The notes beneath the pieces were generated by a model. The model was not told the origin of the DNA. It saw nothing but the letters and a program-made list of their open reading frames with translations, and did not search any database. From Struthidea cinerea (taxonomy: Eukaryota > Chordata > Aves > Passeriformes > Corcoracidae), in contig VZTI01001126.1 in NCBI GenBank assembly GCA_013397865.1, positions 124,001 through 188,000 of the forward strand: a DNA stretch of 64,000 nt, written 5' to 3'. Below, piece after piece: positions 10,956-25,900 of this stretch. Made by a program: the position numbers and the translations under genes. Positions within the stretch are counted from its first letter, which is position 1, and the number at the start of each line of letters is the position of its first letter.

Positions 10956-13900
10956 GTAAGATGATCTCCTGTGTTAATTCATTAAACTAACTGTTAGTTT
11001 TATGTGTTTCAAGGACAATTAGAATGTTTATATGGCTTTAATTCATTTGTGCAGATACCACGGGTTACTGAATGTGAACAATGAAAATGTCAGGAAGCAT
11101 ACTTATTAGAAGGGCTGCTGTAATAAAAGGTTTTCAGAAAGACAGATCTGGACTTTAAATTTGGGGTTGTCTGTTCTAATTTGATATACAGAATGAAATC
11201 TATTCTAGATTATAAAAAGTATATCAGTTTTCTATTGTGCACAGATGATCAACATGCTTAGAATAATGAAAAACAAAATTCTATATTATTGACACCATCT
11301 AAAATTCATAATTTTTCAGAAGCCCAGTGTAGTGGCTGTTTTCATAATACAGTGGGGTAGTTCTGCATATTCTGACTTCAATTTTTTATTAAAAATTATA
11401 GCATGTTTCATAAATAGAAGTGGGGCCATAAATATTGAAACATTCTGGAGTCATATTTCTAGCATCTGAGTTTAGAGAGATGTTTGCAATTGAAATTTTA
11501 GTTCCATTTTAAGAGACAGAAGGAGGTCTTTGGAAAGGTGAAATTCCAACTGTGCCAAACAACTTTGAAATTTGTAAAGCTGGTTTCAAATTTCCATGCC
11601 AATTAAATGAATGCTGATTTTTAGTTACTGTGATCAATTACACTGTTAGCATAAATAGAGCATGCACGAAATTTCGACCAATATTTGAAAAGTGCAAATA
11701 TTGTGTAGTAATGTTTTGGTTATTTTCAAGGTAGGCTTTAGATCCTTCCCTACTGTAAGGGTCATAGACTTGCTTAACCTAGGATACCATTTCAGACATT
11801 GCCTCAGTTTCACTACCATGAGACTATATCTTATTACTGAGTCAAAAATCTGATTAATACTGTGATGTAAGCTCATTGCCTTTAAGAAATTAGTCCATAG
11901 CTCACAGGAATGATTTCTGGTTTAGTGGGAACACTACAGTATTCTATGGTTTTGAATGCTGTTCTTTACTCTGCGTCTGAGTTTGATGGAGGATTTACTG
12001 ATGCCTAATAGAAATCAATACCTTCACAATATATTTGCTGCGTGTTTCAAGAGTTTTTTCCTTTGTTAAGAAATGAGGCTTGCTGATAGCACCAAAATTA
12101 AAACTTTAAACTCACCACTTTAATTCAATACTGGGCTTTTCCTGAAAGAAAAACAAACAAACAAATGAACAAACAAAAAAAAGGCTGTCAACTGCTATCA
12201 GTAATGTTACACATGTGATCTTGCTCTGGACCTGTTGACATCAAACAAAACAATCAGCTGCAGTAGCCAAGCATGTCCTGGACACCGGTTGATAAAAGAG
12301 TTGAGTCAATCAGGGAGAAGAAATGTTCAGGTAATTTCTTGACAGGCAGGACCAAATGATTAATGTTATTGTGTATTCTGCACATCACCGTTGTGCCCAG
12401 AAGCCAAAAAAACCTTGGCATCAGAATGTACCTGCTGGCAAGTGCCTTAGAATGGCATTGGAAAGTTGTGTGCTGTGATGGTCACGACTAAGTGACGTAG
12501 GAAGAACAAAGAGGGGCTATCGTGATACTGCGTGCAGTGTGTGTACACACTGGCACTGTCATAGCAAGGTTCATCTGATCTCTCGCTGGACTGTTCTTGG
12601 CACTCTTAGATTCCCACAAGAAGATAGGAGCCTTTGGTGTGAGGGATTGTGAATCCAGGGCAGGTTCTAATAGTGCTGTTTCTGTTCAAAGATATTTCCT
12701 AATTTATCTTCTGATATGGAATAAATACTTGCTTACATTTTTCATCAAAAGCCAAAGTTAAGGCTTACGACTATGTCTAAAGGTATGGCATCACTCTCCA
12801 ACGTGGAAGGTTCCTAGTTTTGTGTAATCAGAGGGTGTTTGTTACTGCCAGTGTATTACTGCAAGGCTGAGTAGTGCACACGCTCTCTGGTCCTGGACAT
12901 GTCTACTTTGCGTAAGTAATTAAATAATGTTTTGAGTGGAGAGAAAATCTGCTTCTGTCATCTAGGGTTTGTGGCATCCATCTAGATTATATAAATCTGA
13001 TGTTGCAGTCTTTGCTCAGCCCCAACACTTGAATCTTGCTGGAGGGTTTCTCATTTCGAATGGGTGTGAGAGCTGCTGGCAGTTAGTCTTAGCCAATTTT
13101 CCTTTTGAATATATTTCTTGGCAATTTAAATGCCGTCGTATCCAGAAAGTAAGTATCTGCAGTAACCAAGATGAAATATAAGGGGTTGCTTGGAAGTGTT
13201 CTCAGTGTGGTTAAAAAGTGAAAGATACTGAAGAGAAAGAAGGAGCACGAGTAGAGTAATCAGGTCAAGTTCTAGGAGGTGTTCTTTCACACATGATGTT
13301 ATCAAAGGGAATGCTGGCAGTGTCAACAGAAATGGATAATGTGTGAGCTGGGGATGGTTTTTGAGTAAAGATCATGAGTTCTCATTTAAATAACAAGACA
13401 GACCAAATCGCAGAGTGAAGTTAACTGGGAGCAGATGTTGAAAGCAGAGTATTTAAGAAGTTGCTTTAGCACCTTTTAACAAAACACAGGGTTTCTCTGG
13501 AAGTATATTTGCCTTCTGTGGTGCTGGATCCACAGTTCTGGGTTGTTCTACTTAGTAAATTGCCTTTGGCAAACTCATCTGTGACTTTGTGGTCTAGGTT
13601 TTTGCAATCCATGCTTCCTAAACAGACCCACTACTGTATTAACTTCTCTGGACCCAGGAAACTGATAGCTTCCAGATATATTGTCTTTTGAGATGTCTCA
13701 CCCTATAGGCTTCCCAAGTTCAAAGACATCAGCCAAAAAACCTGAAAGTATTCAGCATTCATGTATTTGACTGAGTGTTGAGAGCTTTCAGACTTTAACA
13801 GCTAGAAGTATTTGGGAAACAAAGAGCTAGGAACCTGAAGCTGCACTGTCCTGATATGTTCAGAATTGGGCCTGAAGTGATGACAAGTATTCTGAGACTC

Positions 13901-16900
13901 TGTAAGCTAAGGGGTTTTATCTGTTTCCAAATTGTTCTTTTTCCCACTGCAGGGAATTCTAAAGAAATTTCCCAAAGTGAAATACATATATTTTTAGAAA
14001 TTTAGAGTTTGCTTTGGAGTAAACACCTTGATATTTTTAGCCAGTTCTATTTTATGGTAATCAAAGGTAGAGGCTGAGAACTGTTGCAATGACTGGCCAT
14101 TTCTCATCAGTGGTGAATGTGCACTTACTTATCTGAAGGGAAGCAAAGATTACATGAATCAGTGCATCAGAGGTTTAGGCAGAGACCATCTTCTGCAATG
14201 AGACAGGAGCAGTATTTATTTTCTAGGTAAATTAGTGCTTGAAATGTAGTCTTGCAGATATAAACTGGTGAAAAAGCCATAAATAATTTAGTCTTCTGCT
14301 TACTGATAGAACAGACAATTATTATAGGAGCTGCTTTTCAGAGTGCACTTTGAGTAGTGCAAGGCAAATGAGGGCAGCAAATCACCTCTCAGGGAACACG
14401 TCAGTGATTGTCAGTCCACTGCCAAAAAAGTTATTTCATGCCTCTTACTGATAATATTTGACTATTCTCTACTTCCCCCTGATATTTCTCCAACGTGCTT
14501 CCAAGTTGCCTTTGACTCCCCATTAGATTCATGTCCCATTGTGAAGTCTGAATTTCAAACTTTTCTGTCATCTGCTTCTTCCCATATAAATCAGTGAACT
14601 AAAGTGTATCTTCACTTGGGATGATAACCTATCACCAAAAGAATGAAGACTGTTTTTCAGCTACAGCTTGTTTTGTTCTTCCAAAAGACCAATTTAAAGC
14701 TGCAAATACCCTATATTTTATTGTGCTTAATGAATAGTTGATTACATTTGGCTATGAGAGGAATCAATAGTGAAAAAATGTCCATCTGATAATATATTTC
14801 TGATAAAACTGTTCTACTTTTTACCTTGGGATTTGATAGTGCAGACCCAGACAGTACCTGAGTTTGTGTCAGATCATGCCTTAGAAGGCAGCTTGTCACT
14901 CTGGTAACTCTTCTGAATTGTGCAAAATGAGGCAATAGTCTAGGGGTAAAAACATCAAAAGCCCTTCTGCTTTTTGGGCAACCAAATTTCCAAAAATCAT
15001 TAGGACCTGAAACTTCAGAGAAGGCTAGTAAAACAAGAAAGCCAGTAAGACACAGAACCTCTCGGCGCAAGGCAGTTGTTTTGATGAGTACATGGGGATG
15101 CTGTTAGACAGCATGCTGAATTTCTGAGTGTGTTGCTGGTATTTCATATGCACCAGGAAGGCTTATGTGGGGAGATTGTGTAGAATAACTACTGCACTTT
15201 AGCTTCATCCCTAATTTGCTGGGCACTGGCTTTCCCATGAGATCAACATGTTAGGCTCTTCAGTCACTTTTGAAGTAATATTTAGGTTTTTAAGGAAGAA
15301 ACACCTAAATAATTTAAATATTGAATAGGCAAATGGGAATATGTTTAAAAGTACAATAATTGGTATTGGCTGACATTCCTCTTGGTAGTATGAGAAGACA
15401 AAAAACTGTACCATGTTAGGCACAAGGGGAGAAACTTGCTCTGCCAGGGGCTGGAGCTTTTCATACTTGAAACTTATTGTAAAGGAGAAAGTACATCATT
15501 AACTATGCGGCTCTTCAGGGTTCTCACTGGCACATAGGAAATAGAAGTAATTCTCCTGCTCTTTTCAGTGCAGAAAAGTAGAGGCAGCCTTCCCAAAGAC
15601 AACCTAAGTCTTTCATATAATATGCAGTGGGGAGTGCAGGAGTGGTTACCTTTTCTGTTTGAGTGCTGACTGGCTCTTGGAAAATGATTTTCCTTTAGTA
15701 TCCGGATGACTTGCACTTATGATGTACCCCTCTCTTCTCCATCACGGTGATGCTAAGTCGTGAATTTTTTCAACATGGACACATTACTGCTTCAGCAAAT
15801 AAGCTTCCCATGAATGCCAAGTACAACTTTTCCCACATGATTGAGAGAAGTGAAAAAACAGTTAAGCCCTGAAACCTTAAATTATTCATGCTTGGACATT
15901 TTCCAGAACAGTAGGTTCAAAAATGCATTTCTGAACTGAGGGCTAGAACCTACATTATTTAAAGCTTTTTATCACAGCACATGGAATTATTCGCATTTTC
16001 TAAAGAGAGATAATAATTTTCTTCCAAAATAGGAAGTGGATGGATATACTTTATACCTGTTTACCTTGTCTGTCTTGTCCCTGCTTGTATCTTAGAAGAC
16101 CAATTCATGCTACTGCTGAGTGTCTGACATTGATAAATAAATAATCATAATATGTTTAGTGATCACAGTGCTCAGAAATGTGAAAGTGCTCTGTTTATGT
16201 TCCTGCACACCAGGTAGAAATACTTTGGCTTGTTACCAGACTGTCTTGTTTCTGAGCATGAGCTTCTCAGACATGAGTAGGTCCTCATTTGTCTGACATT
16301 TTGAAAACAGTACAAGACCTTCTATATATCTAATGGTTTCTGGTCTTGCAAGGCTAATGTGGAGCCTGACAACTTAGTTAAATGGATAATAAATGAGTCC
16401 AAGGCTCTTATATTCAGCATCCTTTAGCACTCAAGGTTAATCTAACCATGCACCATGTCAACAGATCTTTGTCCCTCTCTTATGTTAAAATATGTAACTG
16501 GATACAACACTGTCGGGTAGATCAGTACTCACACCCAGCGACTGTCTTGGGCAGCCACTTTTGGCAGTGTTAAGTGCCTGGGAAATAGATAGGTGTACAG
16601 GAAGCAGCAACAGAAAGAGAAGAAGACTCATTAGAAAAATAGAGATATTAATTAAAATAATTTTATATTGGTGCACAGTGGGAGTGATGGGAACTTAAGG
16701 TTTTTTACCTGATTTAGCTTCTTTCTGACAGTGACCTTGGGAAAACTTTTCACTGTGATTTGCCATCAATAGTCATGTCACCGTTTGAGGTTTTTAGAAT
16801 TGATTCTTCTTCAGCAGAGGACTTGAATATGTGCTTAACAATGCACTTATGCATAACCTTGATCATTTGTATCAACTTATATGCTTAAATTTTGTGATGA

Positions 16901-19900
16901 ATCAGAATCCTGAAAGAAAATGAGAGACCTGTTTCTTCGATTAAGGTTCAATTACTTCTCTATTCTTTGTTGTTTAATTTGAGGATGTTACAAAAGAGTG
17001 TTTGAGATCACTTAAAACTATCACCGGCATGGGTATGAGTGAAAACCAAATTTAATATTAAGCGACAGCACGACAAAGTTCATTGGCAGGACTCACTCTG
17101 CTACTTACTGGACAGTGAAGACACACAAGGAAAAAGGGAAAACCAAAAAGCAACAAACAAAATCCAGTCAGTCAAAACAGAAATGAGCCGAAAACTATAT
17201 GGTGGGTGATGGTGTGTGTGACAAAAGGACAGTGAGGGCAAGGGTAAAAGGAATATGGCCTAAAAGCTTGACTGCACACAAACGTAACAGTACTTAACTT
17301 ATACCTTAAACTTCACAATTTAACAAAGGAACAGCATTTATACTTAACTAACTTATAACTTAAATTATAATTTAACCGTAACAATTTAACAGAGGAATAA
17401 CACTTAACATTTAGTCTAACTTAACTTATAACTTAATTTAGCGGAAGAACAAAGCTTAGCAGCGTTTAATTTAGCTTATAACTTTTGACTTAACCTTACT
17501 TACAGGCCTAACTTGCTTAGATATCTAAGGTACTTAAACGTCTAAGAGAGCAACATTTCTCCCATATTTGCCACAGCAAATGTACACGTTTATGCACACA
17601 GACATAAAGAGCCAGTGCAAGGTACCTGTGAAAAATTCACCTCAAAGGTAGTGAAATACTCACTCTGGATGCTCTTGCATGTCCTCAGCGGGCAAAGAGT
17701 TGAGCCTCAAGGAGTGGGTGTATTAGCCCAGGATTCATTGTTGTTTGGCGATCCTCTGAGTGCAGCAAACCTGAGAGCTCCCTGGCTCTGAGAGGCCCCA
17801 CTCAGAGGAAGTTTGCTGGTCACAACCCACTGCGGTGCAGGAGAGCTCAAAGGACTCACTTTGGACCACTGTTTATAGGTCACAAGAGAGTGGGCTTAAG
17901 TCATACCAGTGTTTCATCCTGGCCACAGTTTGTGTAGGCACTTTCTTTCAAAGTGTACGAACAGGGATGTTATGCCATTCAGGAAAGAAAAATAGTTTCC
18001 ACGGCTGTTCATAAAGAAAACAGGAGCTCGTTAGACAGCAGCAGTTCCTGGGAGCAGACCATGTTTCTGATAAGCTGGGGAGGAGCTGAGCCCCGGTGCT
18101 GTTTGTCAAGGCTGAGGCCTAACGAGCATTTCTGAGATTGCAGTGTGGCCTGGAAAGATGGGGGGGGAATACACCACCACAAAGGATTTATTGAGGTTAA
18201 AGACAATTTAGAGCAAACGAGGCAAAAGTACAAACAGACATCAATTAAAAATCTTTTGCACATAATTCACAGTATGGGAATGATTTCAGAGAAGTCACTT
18301 GCTCTTGCATTTGGCTTCCCATTTAATCTAGTTTCCCAATGAATTGAAGCATAACTATATATCCACCATTTCTGATGAATCACTTGAAATACATATAACT
18401 TTGTACAAAATTGTGTGATAACCCTGTATATGTCATGACAATTCTGTTCTGAAACCAAATATGTGTCATTTTTGTACATTCCAGATAAAAAAAGGAATTA
18501 ATAACTATATAAATAAGAGAAAATTTTAAATATTCTTACTCTTAAGTATAAAATATTCCACAGCTCCTGTGTGGAAATATAGATTATAACTACCCTGTAA
18601 GATGACATGGAAGTATATATCTTGTAAAGTAACAGTAAATGTTAATTTACAGGATTTTTGCTTCTTTACATACTGGCCATATGAAGACAGAATGATGCAC
18701 AAGAGTCCAGGTGGTTTAGTGACCTGTATTTGAGGGACATTTGAGTAAATCACTAGAAAAGATTAGCTGTAAAATTACTGTATGCTATTCCCTTTGGGAA
18801 TTTTCTGTTTCTTCTACTTTTCTGTATTCAGATTAGATAAAGAATTGATTATGCAAAATGTTAGAATTAGTATATTGAAAAGACAGATAGCAGTCTTTAC
18901 AAATAATTAAGCAAATTGCAGGAATGGTCCATTTCAGGTTCTTTGCAAAATAACACTGCGGATCAGTTATAAACTAACTTCCTGTGTACTTCCTGTGCAG
19001 TTGTCTATGAGTAGAAGAAAACAGATGTATTTGAATTATTGTAGTTGTTAAATGTTAACTGTGAAGTAATGTGTAATTATTAGTAGCTGCATTTCCCAAT
19101 AAACGCAGTGGTCTCTTGGTCCCATCTCCATATTATCTGCCATATGATACAGAAGTCTATGATTCAGATCATCAGCTCTTTCCTTCTCAGTTTGCATAGG
19201 CTGCCTGTGTATTGCGTATGAGCCTTTTGATTCCCCATGCTGAGAAGTAGCAACAAAAGTCGGAGGAAATGTATTGCACTGGGTTTTGTCTGCTGCAACT
19301 TGCTCCGTTAGCCTGGTGTCCTGGAAAACAATGTGCCAGCAGCCAATCCTCACCTCATCAGTGTCAGTCCAGGAAATTCACAGCTCTCTGAAGCTATGCA
19401 AGTGTAGAACAGACAGAAAAAAGAAAAGATCATAATTGAACCTAGAAAGAGGCATTAAAAATTAGTGGTGATGAGCCTGACTGTTAAATGAAGTACTGCA
19501 GTGTAAGAAAGATGCCTTACTTCAGCCACAATGTGCCAGCTGCCTGGGGTTGCCATTTTCTTGGTTCTCTTATGACATATAAAATTGCTCAACTCAGGAG
19601 GTGTCTTCAGCTATTGACACAGTCCCATTTATCATATTTAGTATCAAATTTAATCTAGCACTAAATTCTGCTTTGTAAACGGATTTAGGACAACTCTCCA
19701 GACTTTACAGTCACATGAAGGCAGATACCTAAAGAGACAGAGTTAAACCCCCAGGAACTTTGTAGATATATCTACTTCTTTTTATCACAATAATGTCAAA
19801 GCAGCCCAAGAGCATTTTGCCATTCCCCCAAAAAATCACCACAGATTAACACCTGCATTCTCCCTTTTTCACAGTGTTCCAAGTTTCGTTCCTGGGATGC

Positions 19901-22900
19901 TCTTACCATATATCTCTGCATGTCTCAGGCTCCTGATGCTCCTATTGCAAACTGACCAAGTGACCATACTCTCCCCAGCCCTACCCAACCTTCTTCTTGT
20001 CAGCAACAAGCCCATGTAAAGGACAGATAGTAAGACCCTCTAGTACGAATATTCTGAATGAATAATTTCCCTCTATGTGTTTTTAAATGAAGATACGTAA
20101 ACTGGAAGGTGACATGGGTAATTCAAAGCATTTTTAACGTACAATAGTTGCATTTGATTTTGACAAATCAGTCCCTTCCCTTCTTCCTACTAATGTTATG
20201 ATGATTTATGTCCAGCTTTGCTCAAGTTATTAATCTTCCAAATGTCAAGTCAGAATTTGTCTGCTATATTGTAAAATTTGTACCTGTTGTGAGTAATTTA
20301 GCTCCAGTGTGGTTGGAACATTACATGTAATTAAAAAAATTACCTGAAATTATATTAAGAAAATGCTGAAGTAATGAAATGTGCCCTCTAATAACAGGGA
20401 GTGATTAGGCTTTTGGAAATAAGATACAAGAAGTGGACCTATATGGTGGCATATCAGAATGTTTTACATTACCTTTCTATTTACAAATAAGCATAATTTC
20501 CTTGCCAAAGAGGAGGAGGTGAGGGAGGATTGGGAGCAGGGCATATGGAGGCTGCAAGGCCATTTGAGTAGGCAAATGGTTAGGAGATGGAAGAATGTGA
20601 GGTGCAGGGAGATCCATAGAAGACTGACACAAGCATGATTGGCTATTGATATGGTTTTAGTTGTTCTTTTTATTGCCTAAGTAATAAAAAAGGAGTGCAT
20701 ATGGGCTGGAAAATCTCTTTGGCTCTTTGTTCTACATATAGCATGCACAATTAAGCCATTTGAAAGCAAGTTAATTTTTATATGGAAAGCTAGTTTAATT
20801 TTCCATATGTTTTTATGGAAAAGTTTGACATTTCCTGAATTAAATACATATGGAATTAGGGTGCACTAAATAAGCCTTTTTACTGTGCCTTCCTTTTCCC
20901 TCTTCTTGAGAGATGTTTCTTGAGATGCCTTGAAAAGAACTGCCTGAGGTGGTCTGTGGTTATTATTTTCAGACATCCTTTTGATAACTTTTTCTCTGAA
21001 TGTGTTGGATATTTTGTGTTATGGTCTCTCTCAGGCTTGTTCAGGGGCATTAAGGTATGTTAATATAATTTTGTAGCTCATCTGTAAGTAGTGGTAAGGC
21101 TTTCAGATCAATGTATCTTACTTAAATAGTAGTTCTTTCAGATGGTTCAATTAATAAGATAACTTCTTTCGCACAAGAGGTGGAAACCTTCAACCCTGCT
21201 CCTGTTTCATGCTTTGCACTGGCATAGGTCTTTCTCAGTGAACAAATTCACCTCACTAAACTGACAGAAAACTGAGCCAGAAAGCAAGAATTGAATAGAT
21301 TTCCACTCTCTTTAGCTTTAGCAGCCGCCTAAGAAATCGGACAAGCACGAGTGGTGTTGTAGGAAAGCCTAGAGGGAAAATTACACTGCTCAGTTGCGAA
21401 GTGTCACTTAGAGAACAGATGACAGGACCACCTTCCAGAGGGAAAGGCTCTTATACAGGATCTGTGATCTCATCAGAGATTTTCTTGACCTTTGCACAGA
21501 CTTCCTAATACATTTTACCGCTGTTAAAAGGTCTGAGTCTTGTTTTCAGAATTCACTGAAGAGTGCCTCTAATAGTCAGATGATAGCTTTTGCTCCAATT
21601 TAATATATAAATCACAAGAAATATACCCAAAACATAGGGTGCTGTTTGAGAGGTCAGATAGTCCATCCTCTTGTCTAAAGCAGGACCTGAACATAGGAAA
21701 TGTGCTCTTCATCACATCCTCAGTCTAATACATCCATTTCCTTCTTCTTTCCCTACTTCTCTTTATCTTGTAGGCACAACTTCAGTGAGCTGATGCTTTT
21801 CCTTGTACTCCTAGTCTGCCCTTCCTCACTCTCCAAACTTTGTCACACAGTCATGGTACTTCACGTAAAGTGTGAACATTTCTTGAAGGTCTTTTCACAA
21901 CCCCTTTCTCTTCTCTTTTCTCCCATGTGCTGTTTCATATCACTGGTCCACGCTCACCTTGTGGCTGAGAATGAAAGGTTTATTGTTTGCCATACCTGAC
22001 ATTCAGTCTGCACATCTTACTCTGCTCAGACAGACACCTGAAACCAGATTCATAATGGATTGCAGCAGAAGTGCCTTTATAAAGCACATTTGATAGGTGT
22101 GAGAAGCAGGCGTTCACTCAGTATAATTAATAGTGCTGGCAGCATTAAAAATGCATGCCATGAAATGCCTAAGTGCTCTGTAACATCGTTTGAGTCCTAA
22201 GGTGCAGAGTCAGCTGCATATGATACGGCTCTTTGCTGCTAGAGGCTGTTGTTATTCTGTATTCATATTTAAGAACTGCACAGAACATGCCATCGGGTTT
22301 CTGGCTTAGTCATTCCAGTCTCTGAGCAAGTATGTGAATCTTGCCTTTTCAGTCTGAAATTAGTTCTTCTTTTGGTCTAGCAATATGTAGATTTTTATAT
22401 CGTGTTGTGCTTTAAAGTATGAAAGAAAGCAGACCATTGTTCAAAAGCTCTGCCTTTCTAGCTGCTCTTCTTTGCTTCTTTGAAAGACTTCTCATTACAT
22501 GAATTAGTTTTTAAAAATTAAGTTGCCTGACCATATGTCTCACAGCATAACAGTGTCTTCTGGACCTGCTCCTGTCCTCAAGGGAAATGGTGATTTTTTT
22601 CCCCCAGATTTGAAGTCAAAAGGGAACTTGCTTTTTATCTGTAACCAGTCTTCTTCTAGTGCTGTAATCCAGTGTCTATCTATGCACATGGAATTTAGGA
22701 ACAATAAAAAAGATATCTGCAGAAAGAGTGTTTTATGTATATGTGGTATTTTTACACTGGTATAATTCACATTCTTTAGGTATATAGATAGACTGTTTCT
22801 TTTATAGTTTTCCTAAAAACTATCTAATTTAGTCTAAAATATTTTAGAACCACAGACAGGAGTTTTAAGGGCATGAGTACTAAATCATCATTTGATTTAA

Positions 22901-25900
22901 GATCTTTTGCATTGCCAGTTTATTTACTGATCTGAGAAGGTTTTTTAAATTGCAAGACATGTAGCAAACTTTTATAGGCAGCACAGATACTACTGCAAAA
23001 TGTTAGAATTTTTCCATCCTTAACCACTGCTTTTGAAAATGTCCGAGTTAAATTATTCAGCCATCTCTGAAGATCTTATTAGTGAAACTGTGCTTGTTTT
23101 GTTTGTTTCCCTTTTATGACAAGATTCTTGCAGTCATTTTACAAATCTCTGACATCTCTAGGATTTGGAACAAGGCTCTGGACTTGAATGGAAAGTGAAC
23201 CTGTTAGCAGTCATGTACTCCTTTGTTCTCCCATGAATTTGCTTACAAGTGTCCATACTGTTACTTCAGTCTCTGTAGAGACCTGTGAGAATTAGATAAC
23301 TGTATTTTCTCAAAATTTTACCTATATGGAGGCTGTTCTGTCTCCTCACAGAGTCATTCTGTACCTAGAATGCATAGTTGACATTTTCACAGAAAAAAAC
23401 CCAGTTACATCCTGGATTTACTGAGAAGAGTTTTTCCGTAACGTTCCACCTTTGCTCTTAGTCTTGCTTCTTAGACCCCAAAGAGAAACCTTGTATCCTT
23501 GGAAGAGATAAAGGAGGAGGGAATGCAGCAAGCGTGGGCAGACCCTGCCACATTTACAACAGCATCAACAAATGAAGAATAAAGATTAAAAAATACAGTT
23601 TGTTGTAAAACCTGTTTTACATTTGTTCACCTTTAAGTGCTTGACTTTGCAAACCGAAATTATTTTTAAATAAATATTATCTTTTTAAAATTGTATTTTG
23701 GTGTGTAGAAAGCTAATACGCACCTCAGCTTGAAACGAAAGACAGGTGTGATCTGGAAACAATGTAATTTTCAGCTTTGATACCCAACATAAGGGGTTTT
23801 TTGTCTGATGTAGTGAAGATTCTTTCTAAATACATAAAATCATTGGAAATGATTAGGCTATAAGATCGGGAATAACTATGGGTAGTTGTTATGGATGTGG
23901 ACCTTTTTGATTAGAATTTGTTGTTCTCTGTGAAGTAAGTTGGTCTCACTTATTTCTAAGGGGCATGTCTTCAGTTCCCACATTATCTCCACATTTGGTC
24001 TTAGCAGTGACAAATAATTAATTTCATGAGAGAAGGCACACAAGGTAGTATTAGAGGAACAAAGATTGAGTTACTTTGGTTCTTAGAAGGCAGGAGTCAG
24101 TGAAGGACAGACAGCACTTTTGTTACCTGTAATGCTCCAGTTTTGCTGAAGCACATAGAATTTAACTTTGAGTGACTCACTATTTGGCCTTCACATTTTG
24201 ATTCTGGAATGTGTGATGCAAATTCATCTTCAGTTTGACTGCTAATTAAAAAGTTATTAATTTGAAACTGTTCTGTTTTCAGAGGAAGGAAACAGTGGTT
24301 ATGGACCCGTTTTTGAGGAGCAACCTATCGATACCATCTATCCAGAAGAATCTTCAGATGGACAAGTTTCAATGAATTGCAGAGCTCGTGCGATTCCTTC
24401 TCCTACTTACAGGTAGCATCTCTTGTTTTGATTTTGAGATTGTGCATATTTTATTCAGCAGCAATATCAGATTGTGTTGTTAAATGCTTGACTTCTTAAA
24501 AGGTTGGAGCAAAGTCTTCAAGGCAGGAAAAAATGGGGAGATATGCAATTTTTGAGTAAGACTCAACCTTGATTCGATTTGCCAAAATGTCTAAGCAGTG
24601 TTGAAGACAGTATATGGTATTAAATGTTTCCAGCTTTTGAAAGAAATACTGATCCAGATGTAAATTTAAAAAAAAAAAAAAAGTGACCTTTAAGAATATT
24701 TAAGAGGCTATCTTTCCAGCTTAGGCTGAGGTTGACTGAGATTTGAGTCTTTGTTCTTGATTCAGAACGGCTTTTTTTATTCTATTTTGCTTTGAAAAGA
24801 GAAGTATTGATTGTTGAACCTGGATATTCTACATCCCATGTTGCTTTTGCATCCACTGTGCTGTAGACCAGTGATCAAGAATGTGTCAGCTATGCTACTG
24901 AAGACATGAAGAACTTTATTCTGAAAAAGCATTTCAAGTAGTTTTAGTACAAATTCCCAATAATTTAATACAATTTCACAGTAATTATATTATTGTAGAA
25001 AGCAATTCTTCTTTGTTGCGCATTCATATAAGTTTGTCAGCCATTATCTGCTCATTGTATAAAGAGAAAGGTACTTAAGATCATCAGTATTAAGACTGTG
25101 ACTAAATTACAACCTGATCGTAGTCAGAAAACTGCTGTCATTGTACTAAGGACAGACACAATTTCTTGCCAGCAAAAAAGATCCATTTCAGTAAATTACC
25201 CTATGACCTGCCACCAGTACTTACTCACCTGTGTTCCCGGACTGGTTTCTAGAACAGAAAAAGCAATCAAGTCTGCTGGCTGTTCTTTTAAATGTTACAG
25301 TACTGCAGCCAACTATGGTATTCTTCCATCAAAACAGCTTAGTCTTCATGGCCACTTCTAAAAATAGGCTAGCAGGTCGTCTACCTGTACAGAATCACCA
25401 TTTGAATATGATCCTGGTACATGACATTTTGTTGGCACGCACTTCCTCTTGCCATGCTTGGGAAGTGTGGAGAGATTACATATGCTAAGATTTGATACCC
25501 TTTGATGTACTTCCCCATCCCTTCCACTTGGTCCAGAGACTCCCCCCACCCTGTCTGCAAGACTGTAAACACACCATCTATCGGTGATTACAGGCTCTAA
25601 ATAAATTTTGACATTCTTCTTCATCTCTTGTGGGCTCAGCAAAATCTGAGCTAGCAAAATCATTCTCAAAGAATTGCATTGCATCTCCAGACCTGTCTAG
25701 GAACAGACCTGACAATTAGCACTGATAGCTGATGTGATGATAATTGCAGTACAGAATAAGGCCACTTTTCTTATTTTCTGACATCATTATTTTTAGTATA
25801 CCTCAATATGTTATTTTCAGCTCAGCCTTCTAACAGTTACTGAGCAAAAATTCTTCTATCTCAGAGGTAAATAAGCTCTTTTTGCCATTTTCATTGCAGG

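Larger units (their letters stand above)
10956..24282. other. CNTN1 intron 1 (13.3 kb)
   Basis: A phase-1 intron between the signal-peptide and Ig1 exons. Contents recognised are an AAAC microsatellite at 12148-12182 and the LTR-like element at about 17036-18145. No exon for the short variable N-terminal segment known in mammals was found, although a microexon could be missed. The remainder is AT-rich sequence in which I see nothing. Confidence 0.85.

Noticed and set aside
25358..25684. Minus-strand open frame of 108 codons in intron 2
   Set aside because: A few residues gave a passing impression of a retroviral pol fragment, but no motif or extended match supports it, and the overlapping frames look equally arbitrary.
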